From assembly GCA_001516765.1 (NCBI GenBank), contig LOCH01000032.1, positions 1 through 7,949 of the forward strand: a stretch of 7,949 nucleotides of DNA. Direction: 5' to 3'. This document shows, in pieces, positions 1-5,463 of the stretch. The notes beneath the pieces are model-generated. The model was not told where the DNA came from, did no database searches, and saw nothing but the letters and a program-made list of their open reading frames with translations. The stretch is from Vulcanisaeta sp. MG_3. Its GTDB lineage: Archaea > Thermoproteota > Thermoprotei > Thermoproteales > Thermocladiaceae. How positions within the stretch are numbered: the stretch's first letter is position 1; each line of letters opens with the position of its first letter. The position numbers and the translations under genes were made by a program.

Positions 1-226
1 CCTTAACCTCAATACGCCTTGGTGGTTTCTCAATACTCCTGGACCAAACATACTCATTGACTTCATTATCAATCCTAACCTTATCAGGGTCAACCTTCAT
101 ATGCCTAGCCACAAAACTCCTAATTAACCTGATGGCGTATGGTGACCTCTTGGTCCTCGATACCTCCCTAGTCCTCCTGAGGTTAATCACGTAAACCCGC
201 TCAACCTCAACCTTAGCGCTCTCCAT
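1..226 (-). CDS. rpl31e: Ribosomal protein L31e (eL31), N-terminal 75 residues, cut by the window edge
   Basis: This gene encodes a protein of the large ribosomal subunit, present in archaea and eukaryotes and located near the peptide exit tunnel. The visible 75 residues carry the family signatures in order: [19 protein letters not shown] near residues 11-29, then a helix ending in FVARHMKV, then [19 protein letters not shown] near residues 57-73. The family is usually about 80-105 residues long, so only the C-terminal end is missing. The ATG at 226 is chosen because a TATA-like box is centred about 25 bases upstream, which suits a leaderless transcript, and because no earlier in-frame start fits. 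In many archaea L31e lies next to L39e and eIF6; here the upstream neighbour is a dehydrogenase gene only 22 bases away, and what follows L31e is outside the window. Confidence 0.95.
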   Translation of the reverse strand, partial: MESAKVEVERVYVINLRRTREVSRTKRSPYAIRLIRSFVARHMKVDPDKVRIDNEVNEYVWSRSIEKPPRRIEVK

Positions 227-243
227 CGATGCACGGATAATTC

Positions 244-257
244 ATGTATTAATAAGC
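244..257 (-). promoter_or_regulatory. TATA-like box of the L31e gene
   Basis: On the minus strand the element reads GCTTATTAATACAT. Its centre lies about 25 bases before the L31e ATG, so transcription would begin at or next to the start codon. The box includes the TAA stop codon of the dehydrogenase gene (249-251), so promoter and coding sequence overlap. There is no experimental support. Confidence 0.55.
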
Positions 258-1085
258 ATTATTTTTGCCGAAACCCTCAAGCTCGAGAATCCCAGCCCTT
301 ACGTAATCCTCATTGCCAAGACCCAGGGCAGAGAGTAATTCGTAAAGTGCCTTTACGGCTGATGACACAACCATCGGCGTTTTTGCATCCCCCGCTGATT
401 TCACGGCATAGTGAACATCCTTAGCTGCCAAACTTAGTGTGAAGGATGGTGGTGCCTTTGGGCTTATGATCCTGTCAAGGTACTTATCTGCAATATCCTT
501 AAACGCAGTCCTCCTTAATAAATCCTTTAATGTCTCATTATCAACACCGTAGGTCCTACCAAGATTCACATACTCCCCCAAGAGTGCCATTGAACCTATC
601 AGAAGTGCGTTGTAAGCTAGTTTTAACGCCATTGCCGACTCGGCGGTGGGTAATCGAATAATCGTTCCTAGTTTATCAAACACGTCCTTAACCTTATTGT
701 ACACAACCTCGGCGCCGCCAACAAGGTATATTGCGCTACCTTTCTCCACATCACCAGGTCCGCCAATAACTGGTGTTGCCAATAACCCAACATTTGACCC
801 GATAAGCCTGGTGCTTAATGCTCTAATTGCGGCAACGCTGTATGTACCAGCCAGGGCTATTACATCACCGCTGATTCCCTTAATGACCATGTTTAGGGCA
901 TCATCGTCGGAGACAAATATGAAGACAAGGCCTCGAGCTTGTGAGACATCGTCTAAGGCCCTTGCGGGTAGTCCCTTAAGCTTATCCCTAGTCCTGTTCC
1001 AGGCGTAAACTGTAAAGCCCTGGTTAGCTAGTCTCCTTACCAGTGCGCTGCCCATTCTACCGGTGCCTATTACTGTAACGTCCAT
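249..1085 (-). CDS. Beta-hydroxyacid dehydrogenase (3-hydroxyisobutyrate / 6-phosphogluconate dehydrogenase superfamily)
   Basis: This is a probable cytosolic NAD(P)-dependent oxidoreductase of 278 residues, the usual family length (about 280-300). The N-terminal Rossmann fold has the dinucleotide loop GTGRMG at residues 7-12, followed by AWNRT at 28-32; an Asn-Arg at this place often goes with NADP preference. The substrate loop is ATPVIGGPG (103-111), a variant of the usual DAPVSGG. The catalytic lysine is probably K155 with N159 in KLAYN, and the C-terminal domain has the expected KD pair at 222-223. The true substrate cannot be told: hydroxyisobutyrate, tartronate semialdehyde, succinic semialdehyde and other small acids are all used by relatives. 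A TTG precedes the ATG at 1085, but a TATA-like box 25 bases upstream favours the ATG. The neighbours give no clear pathway. Confidence 0.88.
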   Translation of the reverse strand: MDVTVIGTGRMGSALVRRLANQGFTVYAWNRTRDKLKGLPARALDDVSQARGLVFIFVSDDDALNMVIKGISGDVIALAGTYSVAAIRALSTRLIGSNVGLLATPVIGGPGDVEKGSAIYLVGGAEVVYNKVKDVFDKLGTIIRLPTAESAMALKLAYNALLIGSMALLGEYVNLGRTYGVDNETLKDLLRRTAFKDIADKYLDRIISPKAPPSFTLSLAAKDVHYAVKSAGDAKTPMVVSSAVKALYELLSALGLGNEDYVRAGILELEGFGKNNAY

Positions 1086-1103
1086 CAATGAGCAATCAGG
1101 TGT

Positions 1104-1115
1104 GGGTATTAAAGG
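1104..1115 (-). promoter_or_regulatory. TATA-like box of the dehydrogenase gene
   Basis: On the minus strand the core is TTTAATA (1113-1107), centred 25 bases before the ATG at 1085. It lies just past the TAA of the THUMP gene (1117-1119), which suggests that the dehydrogenase has its own leaderless transcript rather than being read only from upstream. Confidence 0.5.
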
Positions 1116-1116
1116 G

Positions 1117-1668
1117 TTATTGCGATTGTGAGGTGTTGGTTTGCTGAGTATTGAGGTTGATTTTCATGAGGGAGAAAATATCATCTTCCTTAATGACACT
1201 TATACCAGTCCTTGACGGAAAGACCTCAACCTGGATTACCTTATCCGGATTCTCTAGCTTAACCTTATTACCTATCTTACTGGCTATCGAGTCTATGATA
1301 TCCATCCTATCCAAATCAACACCCCTCTTCCTAACCTCAACCTTGTAAGTCTCGCCAGAACCCAAGTACCTACTCGCCAATTCAACAGCCGCGCTGGCTA
1401 TAGCCTCGATGTTCGTGTTTACCGTCATCATTATAGGTACAACCTTAAGTACAAAACGGGGAATATAACGACCACTACTCACAAGCTCCTTAAGCCTTCT
1501 CGTGAACTCCACTGGATCTCCATCGACATAACCTGTTATTAATCCATCAAAACCCGTGAATGAGGTCTGCGCAATCCTCATGCCAATCAACTCACCTATG
1601 TACTTAAGCTCGTCAGCACACCTACCCTCTAACCTCCTCCCCGTCGATACAACGAGGTTAAAGTCCAT
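1117..1668 (-). CDS. THUMP-domain protein, TAN1-like tRNA modification factor
   Basis: This is a 183-residue protein. Residues about 68-165 fit a THUMP domain, the RNA-binding module that holds the acceptor stem of tRNA. Visible markers are RFVLKVVPI (71-79), the helix NIEAIASAAVELA (86-98), ETYKVEVRKRG (106-116), RMDIIDSIASKI (121-132) and the LENPDKVIQVEV strand. No catalytic domain such as a methyltransferase or PP-loop is attached, so it resembles TAN1, the partner in N4-acetylcytidine formation at tRNA position 12, and not ThiI or Trm proteins. The last 14 residues are a polar Asn/Gln/Thr/Ser tail. The frame is open 81 bases further upstream, but the ATG at 1668 is preferred: MDFNLVVST fits the usual family start and a TATA-like box lies about 32 bases upstream. 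The acetylation partner is not in this window. Confidence 0.78.
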   Translation of the reverse strand: MDFNLVVSTGRRLEGRCADELKYIGELIGMRIAQTSFTGFDGLITGYVDGDPVEFTRRLKELVSSGRYIPRFVLKVVPIMMTVNTNIEAIASAAVELASRYLGSGETYKVEVRKRGVDLDRMDIIDSIASKIGNKVKLENPDKVIQVEVFPSRTGISVIKEDDIFSLMKINLNTQQTNTSQSQ

Positions 1669-1693
1669 GTGGACCGAACATAACATTAAACAG

Positions 1694-1706
1694 CTTATTA
1701 ATAAAC
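1694..1706 (-). promoter_or_regulatory. TATA-like box of the THUMP-protein gene
   Basis: The minus-strand core TTTATTAATAAG is centred about 32 bases before the ATG at 1668, giving a very short leader of a few bases. Its place inside the longer open frame is the main reason to reject the extended N-terminus. Confidence 0.5.
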
Positions 1707-1794
1707 CACACCTATAACGATCAACAATTGGTCGCAACAGTCTCCTCATTAGGATAACTTTACAGTGAGGTGATGGTTTATTGGTTAGGTAATG

Positions 1795-1815
1795 CTTTTA
1801 AAATCGGATTTAAAT
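1795..1815 (+). promoter_or_regulatory. Two TATA-like boxes before the acidic micro-ORF
   Basis: CTTTTAAAAT (1795-1804) is centred 31 bases before the ATG at 1831, and ATTTAAAT (1808-1815) is centred 34 bases before the second in-frame ATG at 1846. Either would give a near-leaderless transcript like those of the other genes in the window. They point along the plus strand, away from the THUMP gene, and no other plus-strand gene lies downstream that they could serve. Confidence 0.45.
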
Positions 1816-1830
1816 CATCGTTGACCAATT

Positions 1831-1923
1831 ATGAATAACCTAGTTATGGAAGAGGAGGAATGGGGTGAAGAGGAAGAGGAGGAGTGGGAAGAGTTCGAGG
1901 AAGAATGGGAAGAAGAGTTATGA
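1831..1923 (+). CDS. Glutamate/tryptophan-rich 30-residue acidic microprotein (candidate)
   Basis: I do not recognise this gene. It is a short complete frame, ATG to TGA, encoding 30 residues: a head MNNLVM, then an almost pure run of glutamate (18 of 30 residues) broken only by W11, G12, W19, F22 and W26, ending in leucine. There is no lysine or arginine. W19, F22, W26 and L30 fall three or four residues apart and would line one face of a helix, giving a strongly acidic amphipathic helix. GAA and GAG are mixed, which argues against a simple repeat. TATA-like boxes sit at suitable distances. Residue 6 is a second possible start (ATG at 1846). Possible roles, all inference: a partner or inhibitor of a basic protein, a nucleic-acid mimic, or a ribosome or polymerase accessory peptide. 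It could also be non-coding purine-rich sequence. Confidence 0.55.
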   Translation: MNNLVMEEEEWGEEEEEEWEEFEEEWEEEL

Positions 1924-1967
1924 TCCGATCTATCCTTTAAATGATTAAAAATAGAATCAACAAATCT

Positions 1968-3170
1968 TTACAACTCGATGGTGCTAAGTTGCTTGAGTAC
2001 GTAATTCCTAATATCAACATCGCTCGGCGGCTGTTCGATGACCTTGCCATCATCAATGAACTTCCTGAGCAGAGGCTCGGGCTTAGATCCATCTGGGCAC
2101 GGTTTTGGTTCTGAACCCCAGGGAATAACCTGGTCATTAAGCGCCCCACACCTATAGACCTGCTTAAAACCTGGTAATTTACCACGCTTCGTTATCGGCA
2201 CCCAACGTTTACCCTTATCATCATATGCCTCAACGATGTCCATGCTTATATCAACACTGGGTGGGAAGGCTATTGACGTGCCTACACCGAACATATCCAC
2301 AATATCCCTAAGCCTAACAACCTCCTCCTCATCAACACCGCCACTTACCACAATTTTCACATTCCTGTAGCCGGCAAGATCGAGCGTCCACCTCACCTCA
2401 CGCACGATGGCTTCCATGTTACCACGCCTACTACTCGGTGTGTCCAACCTGACGCCGTAAAGCCTATCGCCAAGCAACTTGGCTGCTAACATTGATTCCT
2501 CACGCTCATCAAGGAATGTGTCGGCTAGGACTATCCTAGGCACATCACTGGGCATGACCTTATCAAACCAGACCCAAGCCATTGTGTGATCGCCAACGGC
2601 ATGCCTAAAGACGATCATTAATGCATGAGGCATTGTACCACTCGGCTTAATGCCGAGCAATCTAGCGCCGATAACTCCCGCTACGCCATCACAGCCACCA
2701 ATGTATGATGCCCTATCCACCATGGGCTGTATAGCTGGGTGAACAACCCTAGCACCAAAGAATAGGCAGGTCCTATCGCCAGCCAACTTCTTGATCCTGG
2801 CTGCCTTCGTGGCTACGGAACTATAGTGCCTTAGTATTCCCAGGAATGTGGTTTCATAAACCGCAAAATCAGCATAATTACCCTCAATAACCATCAACGG
2901 TTCATTCGCTTGGAACAACGTACCCTCGGGCATTGCGTAAATCGTTATTGGGAGCTCCTTAGTCGCCACAAGATTAATAACCTCCTTAAGGCCGGCGAAG
3001 ACAGCCCATTTGTAGCCTCTTGGTAAATTCACAACATGAAATTCCGCCCTGACCCTAACCTTATCGAGACCAGCAGCCTTAAGTACATCGACAGTTCTAT
3101 TGAAGTATATGTCCGTAGCCTCACCATTTAATATCTCCTCATCCTTGGCAATGTAGAATAATCTATCCAT
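1968..3170 (-). CDS. pncB: Nicotinate phosphoribosyltransferase
   Basis: This cytosolic enzyme joins nicotinate to PRPP to give nicotinate mononucleotide, the entry step of NAD salvage. The protein has 400 residues, matching archaeal relatives. Landmarks are the N-terminal TDIYFNRTV (19-27), FGARVVHP (138-145), SGTMPHA with the probable catalytic histidine H182, the [10 protein letters not shown] segment (241-250), and the phosphate-binding strand VSGGVDEEE (275-283) followed by FGVGTSI. The C-terminal part, which in some archaeal members carries a zinc-knuckle-like group of cysteines, here shows only C341 and C358, so a metal site is probably incomplete. The frame is open to 3248, but the ATG at 3170 starts the conserved [14 protein letters not shown] and has a TATA-like box 27 bases upstream; the longer version would also overlap the upstream gene. 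Confidence 0.92.
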   Translation of the reverse strand: MDRLFYIAKDEEILNGEATDIYFNRTVDVLKAAGLDKVRVRAEFHVVNLPRGYKWAVFAGLKEVINLVATKELPITIYAMPEGTLFQANEPLMVIEGNYADFAVYETTFLGILRHYSSVATKAARIKKLAGDRTCLFFGARVVHPAIQPMVDRASYIGGCDGVAGVIGARLLGIKPSGTMPHALMIVFRHAVGDHTMAWVWFDKVMPSDVPRIVLADTFLDEREESMLAAKLLGDRLYGVRLDTPSSRRGNMEAIVREVRWTLDLAGYRNVKIVVSGGVDEEEVVRLRDIVDMFGVGTSIAFPPSVDISMDIVEAYDDKGKRWVPITKRGKLPGFKQVYRCGALNDQVIPWGSEPKPCPDGSKPEPLLRKFIDDGKVIEQPPSDVDIRNYVLKQLSTIEL

Positions 3171-3191
3171 GTTGGGTAAAGGTTGTGGAAT

Positions 3192-3203
3192 ACTAAATTT
3201 AAG
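3192..3203 (-). promoter_or_regulatory. TATA-like box of the nicotinate phosphoribosyltransferase gene
   Basis: The minus strand reads CTTAAATTTAGT, centred 27 bases before the ATG at 3170. It lies in the 52-base gap after the Cgi121 gene, so pncB can be transcribed on its own as a leaderless message. Confidence 0.55.
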
Positions 3204-3222
3204 TTCTACATGGCAAATTTTG

Positions 3223-3744
3223 CTATGCGAATTCATCCACGTACTCACTAATTAACGTCCTAATGAAATCATCGATTGACGTAAAGGCGCAATCACAAAC
3301 CCTATTCACACCGGCACCAATCACAACATCAAGGGCTTTATCCCCTAGTAAATTCATGATCTTGCTGGTAACATCCGATACACAATCATTGATTCCCATG
3401 ATTATTACGGAGATCTTATCATGACCAACGGGGTGCAGTAGATTTAGCCCCTCCCTAAGCTGTGTGGTACCTGCCATGTACGTTAAGGCGCCTAACCCAG
3501 GATCTTTGAACTTTGATATGCCCATGATATGATCCCTAAGGCTTAGGTATGCTGGGTATATCATATGCCACGCATTGAGGATTTTATTTGCGGGAACTAC
3601 CGTGACCAGCGAATCCCTACAACCATTAGCCATACCCTTAATCCTGCTGAGCAAATCCTCATCTAATGCCCGCCTCAATACTATGGTGGCTAGCCAAACT
3701 CTCAACTCCCCAATATCGCTCATTAGCTTGATTATTATTGACAT
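3223..3744 (-). CDS. cgi121: KEOPS complex subunit Cgi121-like protein
   Basis: This is a 173-residue protein that fits the CGI-121 family. In KEOPS, Cgi121 binds the Bud32 kinase and the 3' CCA end of tRNA, and so helps Kae1 make N6-threonylcarbamoyladenosine at position 37. The matching parts are the helix [20 protein letters not shown] (53-72), where the family has its 'H..A...A' helix, and [14 protein letters not shown] (87-100), the 'LLYLSGTRQI..AL' hallmark, followed by a VIIMG strand (113-117). The N-terminus is less typical and the C-terminal third (from 120) is divergent, with a CDC pair at 150-152. The ATG at 3744 is chosen because it lies 4 bases after the MoaD-like stop codon with a GGTGGT ribosome site at proper spacing. 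It is probably co-transcribed with the MoaD-like gene. Fold assignment is good; complex membership is inferred. Confidence 0.72.
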   Translation of the reverse strand: MSIIIKLMSDIGELRVWLATIVLRRALDEDLLSRIKGMANGCRDSLVTVVPANKILNAWHMIYPAYLSLRDHIMGISKFKDPGLGALTYMAGTTQLREGLNLLHPVGHDKISVIIMGINDCVSDVTSKIMNLLGDKALDVVIGAGVNRVCDCAFTSIDDFIRTLISEYVDEFA

Positions 3745-3748
3745 CACA

Positions 3749-4030
3749 TCAACCACCATGAATATACGCAATGATTAGAACCTCATCATTATCGTTAATA
3801 GGCGTGTCTAATCCCTTGAGTAGCCTTATGTCGACATTATTAACCGCTATGTATATGTCAGGCATCAAATCATTCCTTGATGCATCAAAAACCCTCCTGA
3901 ATAACTTATCATTTACCGATTTAAGTCCATTGACCACGTCCCTAACGTTATTGGCATTATTCAATTCCAGGTAATCCTTACCCAATGCCAGCGCCTTCAA
4001 AACACCGACTAACCTAACCCTGACAACCAC
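3749..4030 (-). CDS. MoaD/ThiS/Urm1-type ubiquitin-like sulfur carrier
   Basis: This is a 93-residue beta-grasp protein ending in HGG. The free C-terminal Gly-Gly (92-93) is what an E1-like enzyme adenylates to form a thiocarboxylate or protein conjugate. The pattern fits MoaD: an N-terminal strand MVVRVRLVGVLKALA, the helix NNVRDVVNGL (27-36), the strand DIYIAVNNVDI (58-68), then LDTPINDNDEVLIIAYIHGG (74-93). It could supply sulfur for molybdopterin/tungstopterin or for tRNA 2-thiolation, or act as a SAMP-type protein modifier. Its place directly before a KEOPS gene favours a tRNA role, but only by association. The start codon is GTG at 4030, 24 bases from a TATA-like element, so the message is probably leaderless. 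The last two codons also form the ribosome site of the next gene. Confidence 0.87.
   Translation of the reverse strand: MVVRVRLVGVLKALALGKDYLELNNANNVRDVVNGLKSVNDKLFRRVFDASRNDLMPDIYIAVNNVDIRLLKGLDTPINDNDEVLIIAYIHGG
3752..3757 (-). promoter_or_regulatory. Shine-Dalgarno site of the Cgi121 gene inside the Gly-Gly codons
   Basis: GGTGGT on the minus strand matches the archaeal GGTGAT-type ribosome site in five of six bases and ends 7 bases before the ATG at 3744. It is also the pair of codons for the functional diglycine end of the MoaD-like protein. It decides the Cgi121 start: the second gene of an operon cannot be leaderless, unlike most genes here. Confidence 0.55.
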
Positions 4031-4050
4031 ATTGGGTCTTCGGAACAGGG

Positions 4051-4057
4051 TTTTTAA
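4051..4057. promoter_or_regulatory. Shared TATA-like element between divergent moaD-like and alkyltransferase genes
   Basis: The only strong A/T core in the 50-base divergent gap is GGGTTTTTAAGGT on the plus strand, ACCTTAAAAACCC on the minus strand. Its centre (4054) is 27 bases before the plus-strand ATG at 4081 and 24 bases before the minus-strand GTG at 4030, so one element could place both start sites at the start codons. A weaker minus-strand alternative, TGTTAAGG (4070-4063), would give a 10-base leader. Confidence 0.5.
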
Positions 4058-4080
4058 GGTCTCCTTAACAATTGAATTAA

Positions 4081-4632
4081 ATGCATTGCTCAGTAATATC
4101 GCTGAAGGAGATTGGTATCGTAGAGATTTGTAGCTATGGTGATAGGATTCGGGAGGTGAAGATTAGGGTTGGTATTAATGGTGCACATGAAGGGGCTAAT
4201 GATGACTTAACGAAGTTAATAATTAACTACATAAGAGGTTTGGTGAATGCACGCGAAATCCTGAAATACATAAGCCTAAGCCCAGGACTGCTTGGGCTTG
4301 CGCAATTGGCAATGCTATCGATACCCAGGGGTAGGGTCGCCACGTACTCCCAAATAGCCAGGTTATTGAACACAAGTCCAAGGGCCGTGGGTAGGCTAGC
4401 AAGCGCTAATAAACTACCGATAATTGTCCCATGCCACAGGGTAATAAAGAGTGATGGTTCACTCGGTGGATACTCGATAGGCGACGTTAGAATTAAGCAC
4501 GCCTTATTAACAATGGAGGGGGTCCCCATAGTGAAGGGTAGGGTTTCTAAGCAATACTTCGTTAGTGATTCCGTGCTAATCACGAACTTTAAGGAATTGC
4601 TAAAATTGGCTTCCCAGGGTATGGTTATTTGA
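4081..4632 (+). CDS. ogt: O6-alkylguanine-DNA alkyltransferase (methylated-DNA-protein cysteine methyltransferase)
   Basis: This suicide DNA repair protein moves alkyl groups from O6 of guanine to its own cysteine. The 183 residues show the full active-site block: RVATYSQIA (85-93), the arginine-finger helix SPRAVGRLASANK (99-111) with the hinge asparagine N110, IVPCHRVI (115-122) with acceptor C118, and LGGYSIGDVRIKHALLTMEG (128-147). The N-terminal domain is diverged, as is normal in this family. Archaeal enzymes are commonly 150-180 residues, so the length is typical. The start ATG has a TATA-like element 27 bases upstream and no leader. The gene is divergent from the moaD-like gene, and its last 8 bases overlap the end of the opposite-strand SAM hydrolase gene. 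All catalytic residues are present. Confidence 0.95.
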   Translation: MHCSVISLKEIGIVEICSYGDRIREVKIRVGINGAHEGANDDLTKLIINYIRGLVNAREILKYISLSPGLLGLAQLAMLSIPRGRVATYSQIARLLNTSPRAVGRLASANKLPIIVPCHRVIKSDGSLGGYSIGDVRIKHALLTMEGVPIVKGRVSKQYFVSDSVLITNFKELLKLASQGMVI

Positions 4633-5431
4633 CGATGGATATCACGACTTCATCACCCTCCTCTATTCCGTATCTCGATGCGAAGCTTCCTCGATTAACC
4701 GAAAGCTCAAGGAATCCCTCACTATTAATAAGGGCTAAGGTCTCACCCTCCTTTGCAAAGCCGTAACTCCTAAGGAACCTAGCCTCAATCTCTAGGTTCT
4801 TCCTTGGTACGGTTATTCTCAACGTATCGCCATACCCAAGACCCATGATAGTAACATCGCTAGACCTAACCCCAGTGTACGCGTTGCCGAAGTGATCAAT
4901 ATATATTATGGATGACCTTGCGAAACCCTTAGATACGGTATTCGGTGGTATGGGGAGTTTAATGGGGTCCGTGACCCTTGGACCTAGTAGTGATATATCG
5001 AGCCCAAGGCTTATGTAAGCAGCCACCGGCGCAAATACGTCACGTCCATGGAAGGTGCTTGAAACAACGGGCCTCATGTAGCTCCTATTCTCAATAGACC
5101 TTATATCCTCAATACCATCATCCTCCGCAGCCATCATTAGGACGCCGTTGTCAGGACCTACGAAGTAGTAATTCCTCGTTTTGATAACTAAAGCCCTCCT
5201 GGACGTTCCAACCCCTGGATCAACGACCACAACATGAATCGTGCCCCTCGGGAAATACTTATACGATGCCCATAACGTGAAGGCTGCCTTGAATATGTTG
5301 AATTGCGGTATTGCATGGGTTATATCAACAATGGTGGCGTTGGGATTTATGTTGAGTATGACGCCCTTCATTGATGGTACGAAGTACGATTCATAACCGA
5401 AATCCGTGAGTAGGGTTATTACACGACTCAT
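4625..5431 (-). CDS. S-adenosyl-L-methionine hydrolase (adenosine-forming), DUF62 family
   Basis: This family (also called SAM hydroxide adenosyltransferase) uses water to split S-adenosylmethionine into adenosine and methionine, and is related to fluorinases and chlorinases. The 268 residues carry all usual blocks: LLTDFG (7-12), VVVDPGVGTSRRA (68-80), VGPDNGVL (91-98), STFHGRDVFAP (125-135), IDHFGNAYTG (178-187) and a C-terminal domain with LALINSEGFLELSVN (232-246). The Asp-Arg-His set proposed as catalytic corresponds to D71, R78 and H128. The start is the ATG at 5431; a TTG lies just before it, but a TATA-like box 26 bases upstream suits the ATG. Its physiological role is not settled; lowering SAM, a slow chemical methylator of DNA, is one idea that would suit its neighbour, the alkylguanine repair gene. 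Confidence 0.93.
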   Translation of the reverse strand: MSRVITLLTDFGYESYFVPSMKGVILNINPNATIVDITHAIPQFNIFKAAFTLWASYKYFPRGTIHVVVVDPGVGTSRRALVIKTRNYYFVGPDNGVLMMAAEDDGIEDIRSIENRSYMRPVVSSTFHGRDVFAPVAAYISLGLDISLLGPRVTDPIKLPIPPNTVSKGFARSSIIYIDHFGNAYTGVRSSDVTIMGLGYGDTLRITVPRKNLEIEARFLRSYGFAKEGETLALINSEGFLELSVNRGSFASRYGIEEGDEVVISIVK

Positions 5432-5452
5432 CAATGCGTCATTACCTACAGC

Positions 5453-5461
5453 AATTTTAAG
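5453..5461 (-). promoter_or_regulatory. TATA-like box of the SAM hydrolase gene
   Basis: The minus strand reads CTTAAAATT, centred about 26 bases before the ATG at 5431. It lies directly against the stop codon of the metallo-hydrolase gene (5464-5466), so the SAM hydrolase has a leaderless promoter in a 32-base gap. Confidence 0.5.
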
Positions 5462-5463
5462 CT

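Noticed and set aside
1669..1749. 27-residue N-terminal extension of the THUMP protein
   Set aside because: Cys/Leu-rich sequence unlike the family start, with a TATA-like box inside it; the ATG at 1668 is preferred.
1831..1923. Purine-rich GAA/GAG stretch as a microsatellite repeat
   Set aside because: GAA and GAG alternate irregularly, with TGG and TTC codons in frame, so no fixed repeat unit exists; kept as a candidate gene.
1947..1951. Minus-strand T-run after pncB as a terminator
   Set aside because: Only five T's with no further T-rich tracts; too weak to call.
3171..3248. 26-residue N-terminal extension of nicotinate phosphoribosyltransferase
   Set aside because: It overlaps the Cgi121 gene, contains the TATA-like box, and lacks family similarity; the conserved protein begins at the ATG at 3170.
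4227..4583. Minus-strand frame of 118 residues
   Set aside because: Antisense shadow of the alkyltransferase, whose active-site motifs are complete on the plus strand.
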